From Sphingomonas sp. RIT328 (GTDB lineage: Bacteria; Pseudomonadota; Alphaproteobacteria; Sphingomonadales; Sphingomonadaceae): a stretch of DNA of 64,000 bases. The DNA is taken from NCBI RefSeq assembly GCF_000632225.1, contig NZ_JFYV01000010.1, forward strand, positions 33,928-97,927, given 5' to 3'. The position numbers and the translations under genes are program-made. Positions 47,319 through 54,968 of this stretch are shown one piece after another. The notes under the pieces were generated by a model. That model ran no database searches, was not told the DNA's origin, and saw only the letters and a list, made by a program, of their open reading frames with translations. Position 1 is the stretch's first letter. Each line of letters opens with the position of its first letter.

Positions 47319-48371
47319 ATGACCGGCCGCCTCGCCAGCATCGTGGTGATCAACCACAATTACGGCAGCTTCCTCGCCACCGCGATCGACAGCGCATTGG
47401 CGCAGGATCACACGCCGCTCGAGGTGATCGTCGTCGACGACGGCTCGACCGATGATTCCGCCGCGATCATCGCCGGCTATGGCGACCGCATCCGCGCGGT
47501 GATGAAGGCGCAGGGCGGCCATGTCGCCGCGGTCAACGCCGGCTATGCCGCGGCACGCGGCGACTATCTGCTGTTCCTCGACGCCGACGACCTGCTGCGG
47601 CCCGACTGCCTCAGCCAGGCGCTTGCCATGCTCGAGCCGGGCGACGCCAAGGTGCAGTTCCGGCTGGCGACGGTCGACGGCACCGGCGCCGACCAGAACA
47701 TGCCCTTTCCGCATTTCCCGCCCGGCTATGCCCCCGCCGACGTGCTGCGCGCCGCGGCGCGGTCGGGCTGGTATCCGTGGACGGTATCGACGGGCAACAT
47801 CTTCACCCGCAGCTTCCTCGACCAGGTGATGCCGATCGACGCCGGCACCGTCTATCGCTCGCCCGACGGCTATCTCAGCAAGCTCGCGCCGCTCTATGGC
47901 GCGGTGCGCTCGCTGCCCGCGGTGCTCGGCGGCTATCGCGTCCATGGCAACAATGCCTGGGCGAGTTCGCAGAAGAGCTGGAGCGCCGATGTCGCGCTGC
48001 GCTGGCTGGCGTTCGACCGGGTGCTCGAACACGCCTTCGTCACCGCGGCGGGGCAGCGCGGCGTCGCGATCCGCCAGCCGCTGCTGCGCTCGTTCCAGAG
48101 CCTCGAATATCGCATGCAGGCGCTGCGCTTCGCCGATCCCGCGACGCGCCCGCCCGACCGCCGCCACCGCGTCGTCAGCGATGCCGCACAATGGCTGGTC
48201 GAGCTCCACCCGTTCGGCTGGGCGGGCAGCGCGGCGCGCTTCGGCTGGCTGCTGTTCCTCGGCTATGCGCCGCGGCCGCTGGTCGAACGCCAGATCCGCA
48301 AGGCGCGCACCCAGACCAACCGCTCGCCGCTGTTCAAGGCGCTGCTATCGCTGACGCGGAAGTTCGAATAG
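47319..48371 (+). CDS. GT2 glycosyltransferase
   Basis: 350 residues. Typical GT-A start (SIVVINHNYGSFLATAIDSA), VIVVDDGSTDDS, and DxD in LLFLDADDLLRPDC. The C-terminal 120 residues are less conserved. It stands alone between two repeat-rich spacers. Confidence 0.9.
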   Translation: MTGRLASIVVINHNYGSFLATAIDSALAQDHTPLEVIVVDDGSTDDSAAIIAGYGDRIRAVMKAQGGHVAAVNAGYAAARGDYLLFLDADDLLRPDCLSQALAMLEPGDAKVQFRLATVDGTGADQNMPFPHFPPGYAPADVLRAAARSGWYPWTVSTGNIFTRSFLDQVMPIDAGTVYRSPDGYLSKLAPLYGAVRSLPAVLGGYRVHGNNAWASSQKSWSADVALRWLAFDRVLEHAFVTAAGQRGVAIRQPLLRSFQSLEYRMQALRFADPATRPPDRRHRVVSDAAQWLVELHPFGWAGSAARFGWLLFLGYAPRPLVERQIRKARTQTNRSPLFKALLSLTRKFE

Positions 48372-48385
48372 CCGCGGTTGTGTGA

Positions 48386-48520
48386 AGAATTGGGTTCGCG
48401 CGGAGGCGCGGAGGACGCGGAGATGATGCGCTTGCCGCGTCGGTCGCGCGCCTGATCGGGGATGGGATCGGAGATGCGGGCCTCTACGCCCTCCGCGCCT
48501 TTGCCCGAACCTATTTCGAG
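48386..48520. repeat. Facing GC repeat elements
   Basis: GGTTCGCGCGGAGGCGCGGAGG near 48390-48415 faces CTACGCCCTCCGCGCCTTTG near 48484-48505. The pair lies between convergent genes and could fold into a hairpin that ends transcription from both sides. Confidence 0.5.
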
Positions 48521-48537
48521 CCGATCACGCCCCGTTT

Positions 48538-49521
48538 TTAGGCGACGCTATACGGCGTCCTGCGGAAGGAGCGCAGCGCGCGCTTGCGGCGCAGCGGCAC
48601 CCGCCACGGCAGGGCCCAGCCGAGCCCGAGCCGCGGCGGCTGGTCGAGCCCCGGCCCGGCGCGGCCCGACGTCGTCTCCCAATAGGGCGCGAGCACCGGA
48701 TGGCGCGCGACCAGCGTCGTATAGGCGTCCTTGAACTCGCCGTTGTACGAGGGATATTTGTCCGCCCACGGCTTTTGCGCGCCGGTGAAGTGGATGATCG
48801 CCGGGTTCATCCGCTCGCGCAGCCCGAGCAGCCCGTACCAGCGGTTGAAATTGTAGCGCGGCGACAGGAATTCGCGCTTGGCGCGCGGGGTGATCGCGTT
48901 CAACGCGCTCTGGTCGTGATAGCGGCAGATCGCCGAGCGATCGCGCATGAACTGGAGCGCCTGCACGCCGAAGGCCGCCCATGTCTCGCGCGTCGCCGCC
49001 AGCACGCCGCTGTTGAAATAAAGCCGCGGATCGCTGATCCCGAGCCCGCGGACGTAATGCCGCTCGCCCGTCGCGCTGCCGCCGGCTTCGGACCACCACA
49101 TTTCGGCGGCGTCGGGCCCGGCGAGGATATGGCCCTCTCCGACGTCGTGGCTGACCAGCGGCAGGATCGATCCGACGATCTGCACGTCGCCGTCGATATA
49201 GACGACATGCTTGTACTGGCTGTCGATATACCGAGACGACGACAATCGCGCGAGCGCCGCCTTGGGCACGTGCGTCTCGTTGAACACCGCGCCGTCGGGC
49301 AGCGCGAAGCCGTCCTTGCTGATATGGCGGAAGGCGATCTTCGGAAACGCCGCCTGCAACGCCGCCCCCTGTTCGGGCGCGATGTCGATCAGCATGATCA
49401 TCACATCGGCGATCGCCATCACGTCCGCCTGTCGCGTAATCTGTTCGGCCGCGACGATCGTCGGGACGAGAAAGCCCCGATCGGTCGAAAAGAACACCAA
49501 TCGGTGCCGACGGTCGCTCAT
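48538..49521 (-). CDS. Family 8-like glycosyltransferase
   Basis: 327 residues. VVYIDGDVQIVGSI (DxD), RLYFNSGVLAATRETWAAFG, YHDQSALNAI and HFTGAQKPW are aligned with the same motifs in the paralogue at 40942-41982. The C-terminus is basic, possibly for membrane contact. Upstream AT-richer DNA (49560-49720) likely holds the promoter. Confidence 0.88.
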   Translation of the reverse strand: MSDRRHRLVFFSTDRGFLVPTIVAAEQITRQADVMAIADVMIMLIDIAPEQGAALQAAFPKIAFRHISKDGFALPDGAVFNETHVPKAALARLSSSRYIDSQYKHVVYIDGDVQIVGSILPLVSHDVGEGHILAGPDAAEMWWSEAGGSATGERHYVRGLGISDPRLYFNSGVLAATRETWAAFGVQALQFMRDRSAICRYHDQSALNAITPRAKREFLSPRYNFNRWYGLLGLRERMNPAIIHFTGAQKPWADKYPSYNGEFKDAYTTLVARHPVLAPYWETTSGRAGPGLDQPPRLGLGWALPWRVPLRRKRALRSFRRTPYSVA

Positions 49522-49799
49522 GCGTTACCCCTAAGTGATCGCAAGCTTCGAAGCGCCCGAAGGCCCTGCCAGCCCGACCGGGATTAGGCGGGACAGGGTA
49601 TATTTGCCAGCTATATCAACGGCTCGTCCGATGGAACGGGCCAATAATCCGATAAAATCGCGGCAATCCAACAGTATTGCTGTCCAACTTTACTGTCGAT
49701 GCCCGGTCTTTCACGCACGGCATCGGCGCTCCACCGGAGCATCCGGTGGATCGGATCATGTGACAACTTGGGGAATAGCCCCGAAGATGCCGGACAGGG

Positions 49800-50018
49800 C
49801 TAGTCCGTCGGGTCGGCCGGGCGCTTGATCAGCCCGTAATCCTTGTCGAGCACGTCATCGAAGACGCCGAGGACGATATGGAGATCATCGCCGGTCAGCC
49901 GGCTGTCCCGATCGACGACGTCGCTGCCGCGGATCGAGCCGGCGAAAGTGCGGAGATGGGCGATGGCCTCGTCCACCCGGCGTGCGGCTTCCTTCTCGGT
50001 CATGCCGCTTGGTGGCAT
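49800..50018 (-). CDS. Small hypothetical protein
   Basis: 72 residues from ATG 50018, or 67 from ATG 50003. Acidic and helical (MTEKEAARRVDEAIAHLRTF, LHIVLGVFDDVLDKDYGLIK). No family recognised. It is isolated between a glycosyltransferase and an acyltransferase gene; the reading frame and composition look coding. Confidence 0.45.
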   Translation of the reverse strand: MPPSGMTEKEAARRVDEAIAHLRTFAGSIRGSDVVDRDSRLTGDDLHIVLGVFDDVLDKDYGLIKRPADPTD

Positions 50019-50098
50019 CCGTCCCGATCCTGCACAAATTTTTTCTGCTGCGGCGCAGCGGATACGCGGTGATGCGAGCCGGTGATGCGACCGATCCC

Positions 50099-51034
50099 CT
50101 AACGGATCAGCCGCTGCGTGAACGGCAGCCGGTCGAGCGCCAGCACGCACAGCGCCGATGCGATCACCGCGAGCAGTGCATCGACTAGGCAGACGGCGAG
50201 CGTCGCCCGGCCGATCAGCCGCGCGGCAAGGTCGAGGAACAGCAGGTGGACGACATAGAGGCCGAGGCTGAGCCGCGCGAGCTGCGCGAGCAGCGGCGGC
50301 AGGTGCAGTGTCGGCGGCAGCGCCAGCGCGACGAGGAAGGCGGCGATGCCATAAGGGATGGTCATCACCGTATCGTCGGTGAAGCGCGGGAAGGGGATCG
50401 TCCCCTGCGCATGGAGCGCGGCGACCTCCCCGAGCTGGAGCGCGGCGGCGAGCGCGAACAGCGCCAGTGCCGGGGCGAGCGCCGGCCGGATATCGCGCGC
50501 GCGCATCCACGCGCCGGCGGTGATGAACAACAGTCCGAAGAACGGCCCGTTGCGCGTGTTGAACGGCGGCCGCGGCAGGCCGAGCCAGCCGCGATACGGC
50601 CCGAAGGCGAGCGCCAGCGCGTAGAAGAGCAGCGCCAGCGCGAGCACCGCACCCCAGCCGAGCCGGCTGCGCACCAAAGCGAACAGCACGCCGGCGACGC
50701 CGAGCGCGGGCAGGAACCAGAGATGCTGGCCGTCGAGCCCGGTGACCAGCAGCCGCACCAGCATCGCCGGCGAGCGCAGCTCGGCGAGCGAACCCTTGAA
50801 ATAGAGGATATAGACCAGCGCCCAGACGAAGAAGGGCGGCGCCAGCCGGACGAGCAGGCGCATCGCGGTGCGCGCCGGTGCGCGCGGCGACAGGAAATAG
50901 CCGAAGGCGACGAAGAAGAACGGCACCGCGAAGCGCGCCAGCACCGCGATCGTATCGGCAGCGGTGGCGGCGTCGTTCGCGCCGTCGGCGACCGCATGGA
51001 TCAGCACCACCGCGACGAAGGCGACCAGCCGCAT
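50099..51034 (-). CDS. Acyltransferase family 3 membrane protein
   Basis: 311 residues from ATG 51034, with about ten membrane helices. RLVAFVAVVLIHAVAD supplies the family R-x(n)-H pattern and FFFVAFGYFLSPRAPART the second motif. The frame stays open upstream and encodes RRAGVDL directly before the ATG, which fits the family's usual N-terminus, yet no ATG/GTG/TTG was found there before a stop; the true start may be non-standard. Likely acylates EPS sugars. Confidence 0.8.
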   Translation of the reverse strand: MRLVAFVAVVLIHAVADGANDAATAADTIAVLARFAVPFFFVAFGYFLSPRAPARTAMRLLVRLAPPFFVWALVYILYFKGSLAELRSPAMLVRLLVTGLDGQHLWFLPALGVAGVLFALVRSRLGWGAVLALALLFYALALAFGPYRGWLGLPRPPFNTRNGPFFGLLFITAGAWMRARDIRPALAPALALFALAAALQLGEVAALHAQGTIPFPRFTDDTVMTIPYGIAAFLVALALPPTLHLPPLLAQLARLSLGLYVVHLLFLDLAARLIGRATLAVCLVDALLAVIASALCVLALDRLPFTQRLIR

Positions 51035-51651
51035 CAGGTCGACGCCGGCGCGCCGCGGCGCGACCTCCGGCGGTGCGGCGGGCAGGACGGCGCTGGGTGT
51101 CGAAGCGATGGCGGCCTCCGTACGGCAACGGCCGGCGCATGGTCACCGGCGGCGGGATCGGAACGCACACGCGCCGGTCACGCCGGCGGCACCGGTCTAG
51201 TCGCTCTCCCGCGCCGACGCCAGCGCCCGCCACCGATCCCGTATCGCCGGGAAACACGACAGGATGTCCCCAAAGCGCGACACCTCCGCGCCTCCGCGTG
51301 ATCCTGTTGGGGCACTCATCGGATAGGGCGCGCAGAGGCGCAGAGGACGCAGGGGAGATGCGGATTGGTCGCGTGATCCGCAGCGGTTGATGGGTTCACG
51401 CGGAGGCGCGGAGGTGTCGCGCCTGCGGTGATCGCGGCTTGTCACAATTGCCCTCGAAATGACCGGGCCACGCTTCCCCGAAACACGACCTCTTCGCGTC
51501 TTCGCGTGAGCCAAAATGCCGGATTCCCAGAGGCTTGGGCGCGTGATCGCCAGGCCGGCACGGGGTGGGGCGGAGGGGTGGGAGCTTGCGACCGCGTCGC
51601 GGCTCTGCGCGGACAAACGCCGTCATATCAGCCGCTTACCGTAAGCGGCGC
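51035..51651. repeat. Repeat-rich spacer
   Basis: No supported gene. CTCCGCGCCTCCGCGTGATCC (near 51280) is followed by GCGCAGAGGCGCAGAGGACGC (near 51332), GGTTCACGCGGAGGCGCGGAGG (near 51391) and CTCTTCGCGTCTTCGCGTGAG (near 51490). A perfect 9-bp stem, GCCGCTTAC (51631-51639) with GTAAGCGGC (51641-51649), sits just after the small gene 51652-51774 and may end its transcript. Confidence 0.55.
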
Positions 51652-51774
51652 TTACTCTTTATAGTAATTGCGGTAGGCGCGCCGTCTGCGTCGCCGCGAC
51701 CGCCGCTTGAGCAAGACCACGACCGATAGCAAGCCGACCAGCGCCGCAAGGATGACAAGGGTAGGAACCGACAT
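51652..51774 (-). CDS. 40-residue single-helix membrane peptide
   Basis: ATG 51774 opens a 40-codon frame: a hydrophobic helix (VPTLVILAALVGLLSVVVLL) followed by an Arg-rich tail and YRNYYKE. A perfect hairpin follows its stop. The layout (one membrane helix, positive cytoplasmic tail) fits a small membrane protein. The ribosome site is weak. Confidence 0.4.
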   Translation of the reverse strand: MSVPTLVILAALVGLLSVVVLLKRRSRRRRRRAYRNYYKE

Positions 51775-52127
51775 GCTCACGATTTAACACAGGCTCCCTC
51801 GTGAACGTGTACCGGCATCTAACAATGATGCGCTGCGATATGCAACGCCCAATCGCTTGCCCGCCGTGTTCAACAATGGGAAAGCATTGATCGCGTTTTC
51901 GACAAATAGCAATATTCGCGCACGCCGATCACGGTAAATATTAAATAAACAGCGGCCGAGCCGCGGCCGCGGCGCGTCCTTGATCCGGTCAGCCGTGGTC
52001 GAAACCGGCAGGATGATCTGATGGAGACGTTGTTGTCCGGTCATGGCATAACATTCGGCCGGCACGGGATCGGGCAAATGACATCTGGCCTGAATAATCG
52101 TCGGCCAGGCGCCGCGACGTTGCTGGA
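51775..52127. other. Gene-poor spacer, lower GC
   Basis: 353 bases. An open frame on the minus strand crosses the region but has no family similarity and overlaps the flippase end. No repeats or hairpins of note. Confidence 0.3.
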
Positions 52128-54053
52128 TCAGGGCCGGCGGGGATAGGGTCGCGCGACTTGTCGCGACGGTGACGGGCAGCGCTCGCAATGTCCGGCGACG
52201 TCGATCGACTTGCTGGTCATGTGAAACCCTGCGGCGCCCGCGGCAACGCTGATGATATTCGCCGCGGCATGGCCGCGGACCGGGGTCGATTGTCCGCAGC
52301 GGCTACAGACCAAATTGATACGCGGCTGATATTGCTCGCCTTCTATCGCGCGATTGTCAGTCGGCTGGACGAGATTGGCCTGCATCAGGATATCGAGAAT
52401 GCGATAGACGCTCGACGCCGCGGGCTCGGCGCCGCTGCGCGACGAGGCGTTGGCGAGCGCGAAGATCTGGTCGCGGGCATCGGCATGCGCCGCCTCCTGC
52501 GCGCGCGTCGGCGCCGGTGCGGCGGGCGCGGGGCTGCCGCCACGGCCCCGGCGCAGCATCTTGGTGGCGATGCCGAGCACCATCGCCTCGCCGCCCTGCG
52601 GCCGGCCGGCGAGCTGCCAGAGCAGCAGCACCGTCATGCCGAAGCCGAGCGCGCCCAGCGCGGCGAAGCCGGCGAGTGCGGCGACCAGCCACGGCTTGGC
52701 GAGATCGGCGGGCAGCCATTGCGTCGCCGGATAGACCAGCGCGCCCATCACCAGACAGCCGATCACCGGCCGCAGAATCGCCTTGAGCTGCGCCCAGACC
52801 GGTAGGTCGATCGCGTCGCGCGCCGCCTTCACCGCCATGCCGGCGAGCACCAGCGCGGCCGCCGCGCGCGCCGCGGCGATGCCGGGGATGAGGAAGAACC
52901 ACGCGCCGGCGATGACCAAAGGCACCTTGACGAGGAAGTCGGTGAGCTGGCGGTTGAAGATCAGCGTCGAGCGGCGCAGCGCCAGCGCCAGCGCGTTGAG
53001 CGGCGTCCACAGCAGCCCGGGAATGCCGGCGAGCGCGAGCCATTGCAGGATCGGCGCGACCATGTCCCATTTCGCGCCAAGCGCGAGGCTGACCACCGGA
53101 TGCGCGAGCAGCGCGGTGCCGGCGAGGATCGGGAAACCGAGCAGCGCGACCGCGGCGAAGGTCTTGAGATAGGCCTGGCGCAGCCGCGCCGGATCGTCGC
53201 GCACCGCGACCAGCCCCGCCGACAGCGGCCCGAGGATCGGGGTGAGCAGCACCTGCCCGGGGATCGAGGCGAGGCTGTCCGCCATCGTGAAGCGGCCGAC
53301 CGAGGCGGTCGGCGCGAGCCGGCCGAGCACCAGCCGGTCCATCTGCCAGGCGAAGGCCGAGAAGAGCTGCGCGCCGCTCAGCCAGCTGAGGAAGTTGCGG
53401 AACAGCCGCCAGTCCTTGAGCGACAGGGTCGGGCGATAAGGGGCGAGCACGAACGACATCAGCGACGCGGTCACCGGCGAGGCGATCGTGCCGAGCGCGA
53501 GCGCCCAATAGCTGCCGGTCGCCACCGCGACGCCGATCGACACGCCGATCGAGACGAGCTTGCCGAGCAATTCGGTGGCGACGGTGCGGCGGAAGTCGAG
53601 ATCGCGATTGTACAACGCGAGCCGTGGATTGTTGATGCCGCGGAACGCCGGCGCCAGCGCCAGCGCGAGGATCAGCGGCAGCAGCCGCATGTCGCCGTAG
53701 ACGATCGCGAACGGCCAGGCCGCCGCGCCGATCAGCACCGCGAGCACGACGCCGCGCAGCACGCTGAGCGTGAAGGCGGTGTCCATCATCGATCGGGTGA
53801 TGTCGCGCTCGACGAGCAGCACCTGCGACACCGGCAATTCCATCACCGCCTCGACGATGAAGATCAGGCTCATCGCGATGCTGATCAGCCCGAAGTCGGC
53901 GGGCTGGAGCAGCCGCGCGAGCACGATCAGCGCGACGAGATCGATCAGCCGCGACAGCAGCCGCCCGCCGACCGCGAGGATCGAGGCGAGTGCGGTGCGA
54001 TGCGACGCGGCCACCGCGGCGGGGGCAGGGGTGGGGACGGTGAGCGCGGTCAC
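52128..54053 (-). CDS. Wzx-type flippase fused to a truncated Fur-family domain
   Basis: 641 residues from GTG 54053. Residues 1 to about 500 are a MOP-superfamily flippase (LIVLARLLQPADFGLISIAM and 12-14 helices). An Ala/Pro linker leads to residues about 524-641, which read as the Fur family: SSVYRILDILMQANLV is the recognition helix and wing, NLVCSRCG and GHCERC are the two CxxC pairs of the structural zinc site (583/586, 623/626), and AAGAAGFHMTSKSIDVAG lies between them. The start of the Fur HTH and the His-rich sensory site are absent. Both parts share one uninterrupted frame. It may be a true fusion or a deletion scar. Confidence 0.85.
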   Translation of the reverse strand: MTALTVPTPAPAAVAASHRTALASILAVGGRLLSRLIDLVALIVLARLLQPADFGLISIAMSLIFIVEAVMELPVSQVLLVERDITRSMMDTAFTLSVLRGVVLAVLIGAAAWPFAIVYGDMRLLPLILALALAPAFRGINNPRLALYNRDLDFRRTVATELLGKLVSIGVSIGVAVATGSYWALALGTIASPVTASLMSFVLAPYRPTLSLKDWRLFRNFLSWLSGAQLFSAFAWQMDRLVLGRLAPTASVGRFTMADSLASIPGQVLLTPILGPLSAGLVAVRDDPARLRQAYLKTFAAVALLGFPILAGTALLAHPVVSLALGAKWDMVAPILQWLALAGIPGLLWTPLNALALALRRSTLIFNRQLTDFLVKVPLVIAGAWFFLIPGIAAARAAAALVLAGMAVKAARDAIDLPVWAQLKAILRPVIGCLVMGALVYPATQWLPADLAKPWLVAALAGFAALGALGFGMTVLLLWQLAGRPQGGEAMVLGIATKMLRRGRGGSPAPAAPAPTRAQEAAHADARDQIFALANASSRSGAEPAASSVYRILDILMQANLVQPTDNRAIEGEQYQPRINLVCSRCGQSTPVRGHAAANIISVAAGAAGFHMTSKSIDVAGHCERCPSPSRQVARPYPRRP

Positions 54054-54453
54054 GTCAGCGCGCCGACGCCGGGACGCAGCGTCCGGGAACAGGTACGGGG
54101 CGCACGGCCGCAACGAACGCCAATAGTCTGTGCTCCGATGCCACGCCGGCGCGGGACCCACGCGATCCCGCTCCGCAAGCTGCACCGCGGCGGCTCATCG
54201 CGTTGATTAGCCGTTCCTTTGTGGCCTGTCATCAGCCTTGGAGCCATGGTGCGCCGCACCAAGTGTCTCGCTGCGGTGCAGCTTCGCGCGCCGGGGCGGC
54301 GGCCCTGATCCCCGCCGTCGCACTATCTTAGTCTATCGCTCTAGTAATGATCGGCTAACCATAATAAACAGCCCAATCGTATCGGCAAACATCGTTCACC
54401 CTGTCTTTACCTTTTGCCGGCTAGGACTATAGGGGAAGGATTAGGGTGTGATT
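54054..54453. promoter_or_regulatory. Divergent spacer upstream of flippase-Fur and PilZ genes
   Basis: 400 bases without a supported gene. The part from 54320 to 54440 is AT-rich and probably carries the PilZ gene promoter. No Fur-box palindrome was recognised by eye. Confidence 0.35.
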
Positions 54454-54921
54454 ATGGCGATACCTGCTCAGATCATCGGCGACGACCGTGGCTCGAAACG
54501 TTTCACGGTCGGGCTCAATGCGACGCTGCGCGACCAGGTGACGCGCCCGCACGACGTGATGATCGACGATCTGTCGCTGACCGGCTTCCGCCTGTCGGGC
54601 GGACCGACGCTGACCGTCGGCAGCGAGGCGTCGATCGGCTTCGCCGGCATCGGCATCCATCAGGCGCGGGTGACGCGGCAGGACGGCGACGTCTACGGCT
54701 GCGAATTCGTCACGCCGATCACGCCGGAGATGCTCGGCCGCGCGCTCTCCGCCGAGCCGGTCGCGCCGATCGCCTTTCCGACCGGCGCGGGCGCGCTGCT
54801 CGACCATGTCCCCGAACCGTTCGTCGAACCCTATTCGGGCCGCACCAAGCTGGTCATCGCCACCGTCGCCGCAGCCGCCGGCTGGGCGGTCGCCGCGGGC
54901 CTGTATCTCGCGCTGAGCTGA
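54454..54921 (+). CDS. PilZ-domain protein with C-terminal membrane helix
   Basis: 155 residues from ATG 54454. The c-di-GMP binding motifs are both visible: RGSKR (R-x3-R) and DLSLTGF (D-x-S-x2-G) at the expected spacing. A C-terminal hydrophobic stretch (KLVIATVAAAAGWAVAAGLY) should anchor it to the membrane. EPS synthesis is often controlled by c-di-GMP, and its neighbours are a flippase and a TonB receptor. Confidence 0.85.
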   Translation: MAIPAQIIGDDRGSKRFTVGLNATLRDQVTRPHDVMIDDLSLTGFRLSGGPTLTVGSEASIGFAGIGIHQARVTRQDGDVYGCEFVTPITPEMLGRALSAEPVAPIAFPTGAGALLDHVPEPFVEPYSGRTKLVIATVAAAAGWAVAAGLYLALS

Positions 54922-54968
54922 GCGCCGCGCGCAGGGGGCGGGAGACCGCCCCCGCCGCGCGCCCGCCC

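Noticed and set aside
49800..51257. Long minus-strand frame of 485 codons across the acyltransferase
   Set aside because: Arg/Ala-rich translation typical of a GC-rich shadow frame; only its last 72 codons, after an internal start, look coding.
51784..52188. Minus-strand frame of 134 codons next to the flippase-Fur gene
   Set aside because: No family similarity, overlaps the flippase end, no ribosome site; not supported as a gene.
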